From assembly GCF_047338595.1 (NCBI RefSeq), contig NZ_JBLFBO010000002.1:62001-126000 (forward strand): a stretch of 64,000 nt of DNA. The letters are read 5' to 3'. Source of the DNA: Nitrospira_D sp019636945 (GTDB lineage: Bacteria; Nitrospirota; Nitrospiria; Nitrospirales; Nitrospiraceae). Positions within the stretch are counted from its first letter, which is position 1. Every line of letters starts with the position of its first letter. The notes under the pieces were generated by a model. That model did no database searches, was not told the DNA's origin, and saw only the letters and a program-made list of their open reading frames with translations. Made by a program: the position numbers and the translations under genes. This document shows positions 52,627 to 61,949 of this stretch, one piece after another.

Positions 52627-54858
52627 TTATACGAACGAATCGATGATCTTGTTCAACGTCGCGCTCGGCCGCATCGCCTTGTACGCCTTGGCATCGTCCG
52701 GGTGATAATACCCGCCGACATCCTGCGGCTTGCCCTGCGCGGCCAACAATTCGCCGTCGATCGTCTTCTCATTGTCGCTCAAATCTTTGGCGATCTTCGC
52801 AAACTTTTCTGCAATCCTCTTGTCCGCCGTCTGAGCGGCCAAGGCTTGCGCCCAATAGAGCGCCAGATAGAAATGGCTGCCACGGTTGTCGATTTCGCCG
52901 ACCTTGCGGGCCGGTGACTTGTTGCTCTCCAAGAACTTTGCATTGGCTTGATCCAGCGTGTCCGCCAGGATCTTTGCCACCGGGTTATTTCCAGCCTTGG
53001 CCAAGTGTTCCAACGAAGCAGCCAGCGCCAGGAACTCACCGAGCGAATCCCACCGCAGGTAGCCCTCTTGTTCGAACTGCTGCACATGCTTCGGGGCCGA
53101 TCCACCGGCACCGGTCTCGAACAACCCGCCACCGTTCAACAACGGAACGATCGAGAGCATCTTGGCGCTGGTGCCGATTTCGAGAATCGGGAAGAGGTCC
53201 GTGAGATAGTCACGCAGCACGTTGCCGGTGCAAGAAATCGTGTCCTTGCCTTCCTTCATCCGCTCGATCGAGTACCGGCAGGCTTCAGCCGGTGACATGA
53301 TCTTGATCTCGAGGCCGTTCGTATCATGCTTCGGCAGATAGGCATTCACCTTCTTGATCAATTCAGCATCATGGGCACGGTCCTTGTTCAACCAGAACAC
53401 GGCCGGTGCGCCGGTTGCCCGAGCACGCGTGACCGCCAACTTGACCCAGTCTTGAATCGGGGCATCCTTGACCTGGCAAGCACGCCAGATATCGCCCTCT
53501 TCAACCTTATGTTCGTGGAGGATCGAACCCGACGCATCCACGATGCGGATCGTACCGTTGGCCGGTGCCTTGAAGGTCTTATCATGCGACCCATACTCTT
53601 CCGCAGCCTGCGCCATCAATCCGACGTTGGGAATCGTCCCCATCGTCTTTGGGTCAAAAGCCCCTTTCTGCTTACAGAATTCCACCATCTCGTGATAGAC
53701 CGGCGCGTAACTTGCGTCGGGAATCACACACTTCACATCCTGCAGCTGTCCAGCCGGATTCCACATCTTGCCGGAATCACGGATGACCGGCGGCATGGAC
53801 GCGTCGATGATGATGTCACTCGGCACATGGAGATTCGTGATTCCCTTGTCACTGTTGACCATCGCCATCGGCGGGCGCTTCTGATAGACCGCCTGGATAT
53901 CGGCCTCGATCGCCTTCCGCTGCTCATCCGGCAAGGCCTTGATCTTGGCATAGACGTCGCCGAGACCATTGTCAGGATCCACGCCCAACTTCTTGAATGT
54001 TTCACCATGCTTTTCAAACACATCCTTATAATAGACAATCACGCCATGGCCGAAGATCTTCGGGTCGGAGACCTTCATCATGGTGGCCTTCATATGGAGT
54101 GAAAAGAGAACGCCCTTGGCCTTGGCATCTTCGATCTGCTCTTCCAAGAACCTGCGAAGCGCCTTGACACTCATAAAAGTCGCATCCAGCACTTCACCGG
54201 CCTGCAATGTGACCTTTTCCTTCAGCACCGTAGTCTTGCCATCCGCCCCAACGAACTCGATTTTCGCCGTCGTCGCAGCGGGAATCGTGCGAGACTTTTC
54301 ATTGGAGAAGAAGTCGCCCCCCTTCATGTGAGAGACGTGAGTCTTGGAGTCGGGCGACCAGGCCCCCATCTTATGGGGATGCTTCCGCGCATAGGCCTTG
54401 ACGGACAACGGAGCACGGCGGTCCGAGTTGCCCTCGCGCAACACCGGATTGACCGCGCTACCCTTCACCTTATCGTAGCGGGCCTTGATGTCCTTTTCCT
54501 TGTCGTCCTTCGGATTCTCCGGATAGTCCGGCAGCTTGTACCCTTGCTTCTGTAATTCCTTGATCGTCGCAACCAGCTGCGGAATCGAGGCACTGATATT
54601 CGGCAGCTTAATGATGTTCGCTTCCGGCGTCTTGGCCATTTCTCCAAGCTCCGCCAACGCATCATGCTGCTTCTGCTCCGGTGTCAGATATTCTGGGAAT
54701 ACCGCGATGACACGGCCTGCGAGAGAAATATCGCGCAGTTCCACGGTGACACCCGCTGCCTTTGTGAAGGCATTGATAATCGGCAAGAAGGAATAGGTCG
54801 CCAACATCGGCGCCTCATCCGTCTTTGTATAGATGATTTTGTCTGCTTTGCTTGCCAT
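52627..54858 (-). CDS. icd: NADP-dependent isocitrate dehydrogenase, monomeric type
   Basis: A 743-residue enzyme of the monomeric IDH family, unrelated in length to the 400-residue dimeric form. Family stretches include TDEAPMLATYSFLPII near residue 13, ELRDISLAGRVIAVFPEYL near residue 40, NPVLREGNSDRRAPLSVK near residue 137, HMKGGDFFSNEKS near residue 174, and RDYLTDLFPILEIGTSAKMLSIVPL near residue 555. In an autotroph using the reductive cycle it would carboxylate 2-oxoglutarate to isocitrate with NADPH. It lies 24 bases after acn. Confidence 0.94.
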   Translation of the reverse strand: MASKADKIIYTKTDEAPMLATYSFLPIINAFTKAAGVTVELRDISLAGRVIAVFPEYLTPEQKQHDALAELGEMAKTPEANIIKLPNISASIPQLVATIKELQKQGYKLPDYPENPKDDKEKDIKARYDKVKGSAVNPVLREGNSDRRAPLSVKAYARKHPHKMGAWSPDSKTHVSHMKGGDFFSNEKSRTIPAATTAKIEFVGADGKTTVLKEKVTLQAGEVLDATFMSVKALRRFLEEQIEDAKAKGVLFSLHMKATMMKVSDPKIFGHGVIVYYKDVFEKHGETFKKLGVDPDNGLGDVYAKIKALPDEQRKAIEADIQAVYQKRPPMAMVNSDKGITNLHVPSDIIIDASMPPVIRDSGKMWNPAGQLQDVKCVIPDASYAPVYHEMVEFCKQKGAFDPKTMGTIPNVGLMAQAAEEYGSHDKTFKAPANGTIRIVDASGSILHEHKVEEGDIWRACQVKDAPIQDWVKLAVTRARATGAPAVFWLNKDRAHDAELIKKVNAYLPKHDTNGLEIKIMSPAEACRYSIERMKEGKDTISCTGNVLRDYLTDLFPILEIGTSAKMLSIVPLLNGGGLFETGAGGSAPKHVQQFEQEGYLRWDSLGEFLALAASLEHLAKAGNNPVAKILADTLDQANAKFLESNKSPARKVGEIDNRGSHFYLALYWAQALAAQTADKRIAEKFAKIAKDLSDNEKTIDGELLAAQGKPQDVGGYYHPDDAKAYKAMRPSATLNKIIDSFV

Positions 54859-54882
54859 ACCGCTCCCTCTTGGTGTGACTGT

Positions 54883-57129
54883 TTAGTTCAACGCATTGAG
54901 CGCCGAACCCGCCTTGAACCACGCGATCTGCTGCGCCGTGATGCTGTGGTTCGCCTGGATGGTGAGCGCGTTGCCATCCGCTTTATGAATTGTTACCTGC
55001 ACCGGCTTGCCAGGAGCCAGACTGTTCAGCCCCGTCACACTGATGCGGTCCTGCTGCTCGATCTTCTCGTAGTCCTTCGGATCAGCGAAGGTCAACGCCA
55101 AGATCCCCTGTTTTTTCAAATTGGTCTCATGAATGCGCGCGAAGCTCTTCGTGATGACCGCGCGCACGTTCAAGAAGCGAGGCGACATCGCCGCATGCTC
55201 CCGGCTGCTGCCCTCGCCGTAGTTTTCGTCGCCGACCACGATTGACCCGATGCCCTGTGCCTTGTAGGCTCGGGCAATCTGCGCGATCGTCAGGTTCGAC
55301 TCACCGGTCAACACGTTCGTGCCCTTGCCCGGCTCGGACGAAAACGCGCTGTTGGCGCCGAGGAACATGTTGTCACTGATCTTGTCCAGGTGGCCTCGGA
55401 ATTTGAGCCAGGGACCGGCCGGTGAAATATGATCGGTCGTGGTCTTGCCCTTGGTCTTGATTAAGAGCGGCAGCTTCTCGAAATCTTTGCCGTCCCACTT
55501 CGGAAATGGCTGCAAGACTTGTAACCGTTCGCTCGTCGGTGGAAGATCAACGGTGAGTCCTTCGCCGTTGTCAGCCGGTGCCACGTAACCCTCTTCACCC
55601 TTCGCAAAACCCTTGGCCGGCAACTCCTCGCCAACTGGGGCTTGGAGCTTGAATTCTTTGCCGTCAGCTCCCTTCACCGCCTGATTGACCGGATCGAAAC
55701 CAAGATCGCCGGTGATCGCGTAGGCCGTCACCACTTCCGGGCTTGCGAGGAACGAAAGGGTTTCGCTGATCCCATCATTCCGTCCCGGAAAATTCCGGTT
55801 GAAAGAGCTGACGATCGAGTCGGCCTTGCCCTTCACCCCGTCCGCACGCTTCCACTGGCCGATGCAGGGGCCGCAGGAATTAGACAGCACGGTTCCGCCG
55901 AGCTTCTCGAAGGTCTCCAAGAACCCGTCACGCTTCATGGTGTGATAGATACGCTCTGATCCGGGGGAAATGAGGAACGAGGCCTTCGCCTTCAACCCAG
56001 CCTTTAAGGCCTGCTGTGCCACGTGAGCCGAACGGCTGATATCTTCGTACGAGGAATTGGTACAGCTCCCGATCAACGCCGCCTTCAGTTCAACGGGATA
56101 ACCCTTTTCTTGCGCTTCGGCTTTCAGCTTGGAAATCGGCCTGGCAAGGTCTGGCGTGTGAGGTCCCACCACATGGGGCTCCAACTTGGAGAGATCGATT
56201 TCAACGATCTGATCGTAATACTTTTCCGGAGCTTGCATCACCTCTGGATCAGCCGTCAACAAGGCCTTGTTTGCCTGGGCCAACTTTGCCAGATCCGCCC
56301 GATCCGTAATGGTCATATAGTCGACCATCTTCTGATCGAATGGGAAGACCGATGTGGTCGCACCCAGTTCCGCACCCATGTTGCAAATCGTACCTTTGCC
56401 GGTGGCACTAATCGTTTCAGCGCCAGGTCCAAAGTATTCGACGATCTTGTTCGTCCCGCCCTTCACCGTCAACAAGCCGCACAGGTAGAGGATCACATCC
56501 TTTGCAGACGCCCATCCGCTCAACTTGCCTGTCAGCTTCACCCCGATCAATTTCGGATGGAGCACTTCCCACGGCAAACCGGCCATCACTTCGCCGGCAT
56601 CCGCCCCACCGACGCCGATCGCCAATCCACCCAACCCACCGCCGTTCGGTGTGTGTGAATCGGTCCCGATGATCAAGCAGCCAGGGAACGCATAATTTTC
56701 CAGTACGACTTGGTGAATGATGCCAGCACCCGGCTTCCAGAATCCGATGCCGTACTTCTTCGCCGCAGAAGCCAGGAAGTTATAGACCTCCCGGTTCTCG
56801 TCCAAGGCGCGCGTCAGGTCCTTCTCGGATCCCATTTCCGCACGAATCAGATGGTCGCAATGGATCGTGCTGGGAACCGCGGCCTTCTTCTTGTTGGCCT
56901 GCATGAACTGCAGCACGGCCATCTGGGCCGTGGCATCTTGCATCGCCACGCGATCGGGACGCAGCGCCAGCATGGCCTTCCCCCGCTCCCAATTCTGGGT
57001 ATCGAAGTTGTCGGCGTGTGAAACGAGAATTTTATCCGCCAGCGTCAGCGGTCGGCCGAATTGCTTTCTGGCCTTCTCGAAGACCGCCGGCATTTTTGCA
57101 TAGAGATTTTTCGCGAGATCCATGGACAT
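54883..57129 (-). CDS. acn: aconitate hydratase, mitochondrial (AcnA/ACO2-like) type
   Basis: A 748-residue 4Fe-4S enzyme interconverting isocitrate and citrate. Motifs: VPSTIHCDHL near residue 85, IGTDSHTPNGGGLG near residue 158, the cluster ligands in GSCTNSSYEDI near residue 360 and SCGPCIGQW near residue 425, NRNFPGRND near residue 445, and the swivelling-domain GDENYGEGSSREHAAM near residue 628. The length matches the ACO2-like clade. An AAGGAG lies before the start. The gap to aclA upstream is filled by heptanucleotide repeats. Confidence 0.95.
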   Translation of the reverse strand: MSMDLAKNLYAKMPAVFEKARKQFGRPLTLADKILVSHADNFDTQNWERGKAMLALRPDRVAMQDATAQMAVLQFMQANKKKAAVPSTIHCDHLIRAEMGSEKDLTRALDENREVYNFLASAAKKYGIGFWKPGAGIIHQVVLENYAFPGCLIIGTDSHTPNGGGLGGLAIGVGGADAGEVMAGLPWEVLHPKLIGVKLTGKLSGWASAKDVILYLCGLLTVKGGTNKIVEYFGPGAETISATGKGTICNMGAELGATTSVFPFDQKMVDYMTITDRADLAKLAQANKALLTADPEVMQAPEKYYDQIVEIDLSKLEPHVVGPHTPDLARPISKLKAEAQEKGYPVELKAALIGSCTNSSYEDISRSAHVAQQALKAGLKAKASFLISPGSERIYHTMKRDGFLETFEKLGGTVLSNSCGPCIGQWKRADGVKGKADSIVSSFNRNFPGRNDGISETLSFLASPEVVTAYAITGDLGFDPVNQAVKGADGKEFKLQAPVGEELPAKGFAKGEEGYVAPADNGEGLTVDLPPTSERLQVLQPFPKWDGKDFEKLPLLIKTKGKTTTDHISPAGPWLKFRGHLDKISDNMFLGANSAFSSEPGKGTNVLTGESNLTIAQIARAYKAQGIGSIVVGDENYGEGSSREHAAMSPRFLNVRAVITKSFARIHETNLKKQGILALTFADPKDYEKIEQQDRISVTGLNSLAPGKPVQVTIHKADGNALTIQANHSITAQQIAWFKAGSALNALN

Positions 57130-57146
57130 GGGAGTAGCTCCTTACA

Positions 57147-57221
57147 GTTCTGAGTGCTGGGTGCTGAGTGCCGGACGAAGACCCTACACTCAGAACTCAA
57201 CACTGGTTACTCAGCACTATT
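57147..57221. repeat. heptanucleotide repeat hairpin in the aclA-acn gap
   Basis: Left block: four 7-base units, GTTCTGA GTGCTGG and two more of the GTGCTGA type. Right block: five units, CACTCAG AACTCAA, CACTGGT, TACTCAG, CACTATT. The two blocks are complementary in register (GTGCTGAGTG against CACTCAG), forming a long imperfect hairpin. Confidence 0.88.
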
Positions 57222-59037
57222 TCAAGGGCGGCACTTCCCGACGCTTGGGCGCCGCATAGTTCACCAGATAGTCGAACAGTCGGATCAGGCGACTGTCCTG
57301 CCGCTTCTGATCGACCCAGTGGCCGATCAATCCGATCGTGCGCGACAAGATAAAGAAGCCGTTCAAACTGTCGACAGGGAAGCCCATGTCGACCAGAACC
57401 GCTGCCATCGTGCCGTCCACGTTTAAAATCAAGTTATCCTTCTTGACTGCCGTGACCTGCTCCACCGCCAAGGCGAAGTCGAGGCACGGCGTTTTGATAT
57501 CCAAGCTCTTCACATAACCCACAAGTTCCTTGACCCGCTTGTCAGGATTGCGCAGGCTCTTCACTCGGTGACCGATTCCCGGCACTGGCCCTACGTTCTT
57601 CTTCATGTAGGCCAGAAACTCGTCGACATTCATTTTATTGTCAACGGCATACTTGAACCAACGCCCGGCGTCCGTCACTGCGCCGCCGAAGCGCGGACCG
57701 ATCATGATGAGCCCGGCCGCGACTGCTTGAGACAGGCCGATTCCGGCGCAGGCTGCAAGGATCGTCGCGTACGCTCCGCTGACGCAAGGCCCGTGGTCCG
57801 CCGAAAGCATCATGATGCGCTTGATGATTTCCGCTTCCTGCTTCGAAATGAGGCGCTTATCCCAGAGCAAACCGATGACGTGAGGTATCTCGTATCCCTT
57901 GTTGATAAGCTCTGAGGCTGGATACCCGACATAGCAAGGCTCATCGCCACGGTCGTCGCTGATCGTGGTCCGGATCAACGGAGCCACCATCACTTCGTCC
58001 GCCTTCATCGCCTCTTCAACCGACTTCGGCAACCTCGGCAGCACCGCCGGCTCCACCGGCTCCTTCACCTGACCGGACTTGAGCAGTTCTTGATAGGTTT
58101 CCTTGATGGCCGGCCCCAAGGCTCCGAACGTCGGCGGGACGATGGCCCCTGATTTCTTGAGCGCGTCCGACTTGGATCGTGCTGATCCCTCGCCTTTCAT
58201 CCCTTCCTTGGCACCGGCATGACCGAACTTCATGCCCTTCGGCAAGCTCTCCTGGCAGAACCCCGAAACCACGCCGATCAACTTGACACGACGCTTCTTG
58301 GCTCCATACCACTCAGCGGCCCGCTCTTCGAGGTCTCCGCCCATCTCACCGACGATGACGACCGCCTTGGTCTGCGGATCGTTTTCAAACATTTCCAGGT
58401 AGCTCACATAGTCGGTGCCGGGATAGGCATCGCCACCGATACCAATGGCCGTCGTGATGCCATCGGCGAATTGTGAGCAGATCCAGATAATTTCGTTCGA
58501 GAGGCCGCCTGACTTTGTAATCACGCCGAAAGAGCCTTCACGATACAACTTCGAGAGCACGAGGTTGTCGAACGCGCCACCGATGACGCCCAACCGGCAC
58601 GCCCCTGCCGAGATGATCCCGATCGAGGATGGCCCGTTGAACACCTTACCGAGCTTGCGCGCATGCGCCCCAAGCAGTTTGGCGTCCTTTTCCGGAACAC
58701 CCTCGGTGATCATGGAGACGACCTTGATGTTCGGATCATCCAACGCTTCCATCCCACCCTTCATGGCGCGATCGGCACCGATGTAGACAAGGCTGGTATT
58801 GATGGCTGGATGATTCTTCGTCGCTTCGGCGATCGTCTTGTAGATGGGGATCGCAATCAACCCGCTGCCGTACGGCACTTCATTGGTCTTGCCGGCATCG
58901 GGCGGATAGACGAACGCCTCGACCGTGAGGGGGCGTTTAATTAGATAACAGAACTCCGCCATGCGGCGTGCTGCATTGACACCGGCGGCTCCACCCTGAA
59001 TCACCACGCGGGTGTCTTTATTGGCCAGAATACTCAT
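57217..59037 (-). CDS. aclA: ATP-citrate lyase, alpha (large) subunit
   Basis: A 606-residue protein in two parts. The N-terminal half resembles SucD: NKDTRVVIQGGAAG at the start, GPSSIGIISAGACRLGV near residue 148, KSGGLSNEIIW near residue 183, and the phospho-histidine in KFGHAGAKEGMKGEGSA near residue 278. The C-terminal half is citrate synthase-like (LSADHGPCVSGAYA near residue 420, PGIGHRVKSLRNPDKR near residue 497). Together with AclB it cleaves citrate with ATP and CoA to acetyl-CoA and oxaloacetate, the defining step of the reductive TCA cycle. TGGAGGA precedes the ATG at 59037. Confidence 0.95.
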   Translation of the reverse strand: MSILANKDTRVVIQGGAAGVNAARRMAEFCYLIKRPLTVEAFVYPPDAGKTNEVPYGSGLIAIPIYKTIAEATKNHPAINTSLVYIGADRAMKGGMEALDDPNIKVVSMITEGVPEKDAKLLGAHARKLGKVFNGPSSIGIISAGACRLGVIGGAFDNLVLSKLYREGSFGVITKSGGLSNEIIWICSQFADGITTAIGIGGDAYPGTDYVSYLEMFENDPQTKAVVIVGEMGGDLEERAAEWYGAKKRRVKLIGVVSGFCQESLPKGMKFGHAGAKEGMKGEGSARSKSDALKKSGAIVPPTFGALGPAIKETYQELLKSGQVKEPVEPAVLPRLPKSVEEAMKADEVMVAPLIRTTISDDRGDEPCYVGYPASELINKGYEIPHVIGLLWDKRLISKQEAEIIKRIMMLSADHGPCVSGAYATILAACAGIGLSQAVAAGLIMIGPRFGGAVTDAGRWFKYAVDNKMNVDEFLAYMKKNVGPVPGIGHRVKSLRNPDKRVKELVGYVKSLDIKTPCLDFALAVEQVTAVKKDNLILNVDGTMAAVLVDMGFPVDSLNGFFILSRTIGLIGHWVDQKRQDSRLIRLFDYLVNYAAPKRREVPPLK

Positions 59038-59064
59038 CGAAAGTCCTCCAACAGTGAAGCCTCC

Positions 59065-59113
59065 AGCGGTCAGCATTCAGCCGACAGCTGATGGCTAATA
59101 GCTGATAGCTCGT
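59065..59113. repeat. heptanucleotide tandem array in the aclB-aclA gap
   Basis: Seven consecutive 7-base units in strict register from 59065, the first two being AGCGGTC AGCATTC and the later ones AGCTGAT, GGCTAAT, AGCTGAT. Most start with AGC. The array reaches the aclB stop codon. Confidence 0.88.
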
Positions 59114-60309
59114 TACTTCTGTAACGCTTTGTCGACGATGTCCGTCAGCGGAGTGTTGCGGTCGAAGACGTTGATGTCGAAGCCCTCGTCCTTCAGTGCG
59201 CGCATCGCATCGAGACCTTCCTTCTCACGCGGCCCGCCGCGGCGCACCCAGATCTTCACGCCCTTTAACTTGCCGTCGCCCTTCGCTTTGCGGAATCCGT
59301 TGATGATACCGCCGAAGGTCTTCTTGACGTCGGTAAAATTCGCGATCGCACCACCGACGATGATGTTCTTGATACCGGGCAACGAACAAACTTTTTCCGT
59401 CAACACTTCCACAGCCCAATCCGGCGGATCACCGGAATACTCGGCATAGTTCGCCAGCTTCCCGCCTCGTGCCACAACCGCATCAGAATAGTAGACACTT
59501 GCGCCGCCGCCTGCCGGCAGCATGGCTGTGTCACCACCCGGAATCTCGATGAACTTGACGGACCCCTTGATCTTGCTGTCGACCGCCATGACTTCCATTT
59601 CATCTTTACTGTAGGAACGGCCGAACTCAGCGGCGAATTGAAAGTTCCAATCCGGATGGCGGAACTTGGCGTCACCATCCAGCAACGTCACCGCATCGAG
59701 CGCGACCAATTCGCCATCACTCTCTCGCGTGACGACTGGATTCACTTCGAGATATTGTGCGTCCTCGCTGTCGAAACAGGTGAACATCTTGCCCGCGAAG
59801 TCAGCCATCTTTTTCGCGAGCGGGCCCGTAAAGCCGGCCTCTTTCGAAAGTTTTTCGAGTTGACCCGCCGAGGGAGTCTGCCCGACTTCCAAGCAGAGGC
59901 GTTTCACGCGGTCCCAGTTCGACTCGACCTCGATCCCACCGCAATTGGCGACAAGGATCTCGCTGCCTTCGCGGGTCGACTTCACCGCACAATAGTATTC
60001 CTCTTTATGTGGGACCATCTCCGACACAATGACCTGCGACACGGTGATGCTGCCGACTTGACGACCGATCATTTCCTTGGTCGCAGCGATTGCGCCGTTC
60101 AGATCCAAACCAACCTTGACCAGACCGAGCTTAAAGCGTGAGCCGAGCGCCTCGTGCGCTTTTGCCACTAACTTCGAGGTCTTCATCCAATCATTGGCTT
60201 GTCCGAGCTTGGTCAGTTCGTCAACGGACGTGACGACGACATAGTTGGGGACGTGAATCCCCCACTTCTTCATCAGCCCCATGCCGGGGCCTTCCAACAC
60301 CTTAGCCAT
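59113..60309 (-). CDS. aclB: ATP-citrate lyase, beta (small) subunit
   Basis: A 398-residue ATP-grasp protein homologous to SucC. Motifs: GPGMGLMKKWGIHVPNYVVV near residue 7, LGLVKVGLDLNGAIAATKEM near residue 62, and a C-terminal part with GGDTAMLPAGGGASVYYSDAVV near residue 263 and KNIIVGGAIANFTDVKKTFGGIING near residue 320. AAGGAGA precedes the ATG at 60309; the frame is open ten codons further. It opens the eight-gene rTCA cluster, so the main promoter is expected in the 170 bases upstream. Confidence 0.94.
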   Translation of the reverse strand: MAKVLEGPGMGLMKKWGIHVPNYVVVTSVDELTKLGQANDWMKTSKLVAKAHEALGSRFKLGLVKVGLDLNGAIAATKEMIGRQVGSITVSQVIVSEMVPHKEEYYCAVKSTREGSEILVANCGGIEVESNWDRVKRLCLEVGQTPSAGQLEKLSKEAGFTGPLAKKMADFAGKMFTCFDSEDAQYLEVNPVVTRESDGELVALDAVTLLDGDAKFRHPDWNFQFAAEFGRSYSKDEMEVMAVDSKIKGSVKFIEIPGGDTAMLPAGGGASVYYSDAVVARGGKLANYAEYSGDPPDWAVEVLTEKVCSLPGIKNIIVGGAIANFTDVKKTFGGIINGFRKAKGDGKLKGVKIWVRRGGPREKEGLDAMRALKDEGFDINVFDRNTPLTDIVDKALQK

Positions 60310-60481
60310 GCGAATTCTCCTTCGTAGTAACTCAGGCAAATAGGGGAGCGGGATTTTAGCTGAAACTGACAGGATGACTCAAGACGCCAGAGGAACTAAT
60401 AGTGAGGGGGATCAAAAGACCTAGCGAAGACATTTCGCAAGATATCATCCTAACCATCGGCAATATAATAAGTTTTGTCGA
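60310..60481 (-). promoter_or_regulatory. expected promoter region of the rTCA cluster
   Basis: The gap between fpg and aclB, both leftward, is AT-richer than its surroundings near 60440-60480 (for example ATCGGCAATATAATAAG on the plus strand). It is the only sizeable non-repeat gap at the head of the cluster. No exact -35/-10 pair is claimed. Confidence 0.3.
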
Positions 60482-61327
60482 CTAGGGTTGTCGTTTCGAC
60501 CGCATGGCCTGACAACGGGGACAAAAATATGAGCTCCGTTCGCCCCGAAGGCGTTGAATCACTCCACCACAGTGATTCGGGCAGGGTTGTCCCTCTTTTC
60601 CATAAACCAGATGCCGCCGCTTGTATTGCCCCTCGCTCCCGTCAGGAGCAAAAAAGTCTCGCACACTCGATCCCCCATGACTGATGGCCTCATCCAGGAC
60701 CTCCTGCATGATCGCATAGAGCGCTACGATCTTGCGCACCGGCACCTGATGAACCTGGTGATTCGGGTGGAGGCCGGCCCGAAAGAGAATTTCGTTCGCA
60801 TAGATGTTCCCGATGCCGGCAATGACTTGTTGATGCATCAAGAGGGTTTTGAGCCGCCCACGGCGCTCCTGTAAGAGTCGCACAAAGTCCTGCTGAGATG
60901 CGGCCAATGGATCCATCCCAAACCGGCGAGTGCGATAGCGATCCAGTCCGACTTTATCCAACAGCGAGAGGCGTCCAAATCTGCGGGGGTTCCAATACCG
61001 CAGTTCTGGTTCGTCACCTCCTTTGAACGACAGTCTCGCATGAACATGCTGTGGATGTTTGGTCGGTGCCGATTGGAACAGGAGAAGTCCGGTCATCCCC
61101 AACTCAGCCACGACATAGCGACACGCTCGACTGTTCACAAACCCCAAGGCGACACTTTTGCCGAACCGCTCAACGGACTGGAGGGCCGCACCGCAATACC
61201 ACGACGCGGTGTCATACCCCTCTCGAACAATATCCGCTCGTCCGATCCACACATCGGTCAGCTGCGCACCTAGTAGACGTGCGCGGATTTGTCGAGCGAC
61301 GACTTCAGCTTCGGGAAGTTCAGGCAT
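60482..61327 (-). CDS. mutM: formamidopyrimidine-DNA glycosylase (Fpg/MutM)
   Basis: A 281-residue base-excision repair enzyme. The ATG at 61327 gives the invariant PELPEAE N-terminus, with the catalytic N-terminal proline and adjacent glutamate. Lys in VERFGKSVAL near residue 60, the helix-two-turn-helix GIGNIYANEILFRAGLHP near residue 173, and the C-terminal zinc finger (CPNHC ... CPRCQ) near residue 250 are intact. The 21 codons upstream of this ATG would destroy the catalytic N-terminus and are not used. It removes oxidised purines. Confidence 0.95.
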   Translation of the reverse strand: MPELPEAEVVARQIRARLLGAQLTDVWIGRADIVREGYDTASWYCGAALQSVERFGKSVALGFVNSRACRYVVAELGMTGLLLFQSAPTKHPQHVHARLSFKGGDEPELRYWNPRRFGRLSLLDKVGLDRYRTRRFGMDPLAASQQDFVRLLQERRGRLKTLLMHQQVIAGIGNIYANEILFRAGLHPNHQVHQVPVRKIVALYAIMQEVLDEAISHGGSSVRDFFAPDGSEGQYKRRHLVYGKEGQPCPNHCGGVIQRLRGERSSYFCPRCQAMRSKRQP

Positions 61328-61417
61328 TCCGTAACCGCGTTCTGAGTAAAAAATGTGCGGCATTAAGCCACGAGAGGGAGGGAAAGGCAAGATTGTGCGA
61401 TGAAAGCGAGAACCGTG

Positions 61418-61849
61418 TTACGAACCAGCCTGGCGAGACGGATTGGAACGGCGGAGTTGACGAACCTGCTCGATGGCGACCTGTAGATTCGGCAGCGGCA
61501 TGGCACCTGGATGCCGTATCATGACGAGTTTCAGCACTTCGTCGTAGGATTTCCCTTCCACACAACAGAGGTACGCCATCACGACGGAAACCGATCGCCC
61601 CATGCCGGCCCGGCAACAGACTAGTTTTCGCTCGGTCGGTGCTCGAGACTCAAGCCATTGTACCGCTTCCATCAACTTTGCAGGATCGGCCTTCGCAAAC
61701 TCTCGAAAGGGAATGTGGCGGTAATCCATCCAGGGGGCAGGAGTGACGGTCAACTCTTCGGCCACCAGCAACAGAGTCCCGACGACCGCCGGCGGTTGCT
61801 GCGCATCGTCGATGTTCCCGACCAACAATTGGTCTGTAATCATGTGCAT
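61418..61849 (-). CDS. dual-specificity protein phosphatase-like protein
   Basis: A 143-residue small DSP. The P-loop reads CRAGMGRS near residue 80 (Cys-X5-Arg-Ser), with the general-acid region DYRHIPFREFAKAD near residue 42. The residue before the catalytic cysteine, normally histidine, is cysteine here (VCCRAGMGRS). The start MHMITDQLLVGNIDDA matches small bacterial and archaeal DSPs. It lies 90 bases upstream of fpg and may share its transcript. The target is unknown. Confidence 0.85.
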   Translation of the reverse strand: MHMITDQLLVGNIDDAQQPPAVVGTLLLVAEELTVTPAPWMDYRHIPFREFAKADPAKLMEAVQWLESRAPTERKLVCCRAGMGRSVSVVMAYLCCVEGKSYDEVLKLVMIRHPGAMPLPNLQVAIEQVRQLRRSNPSRQAGS

Positions 61850-61949
61850 GGCATTGTGAGTATAACGTGCCCCGGAGAAGCGTCAAGCATTCTTACCGGC
61901 ACTGCGGCACCAGTTGCGATTCCTTTTCCTCGCCCGTTATACTCTCCGC

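Noticed and set aside
53326..54102. 258-residue plus-strand open frame inside icd
   Set aside because: It is fully antisense to a well-conserved enzyme gene and encodes no recognisable domain.
50100..59113. The repeated gap sequences as CRISPR arrays
   Set aside because: Units are 7 bases, degenerate and without spacers, and no cas genes are nearby.
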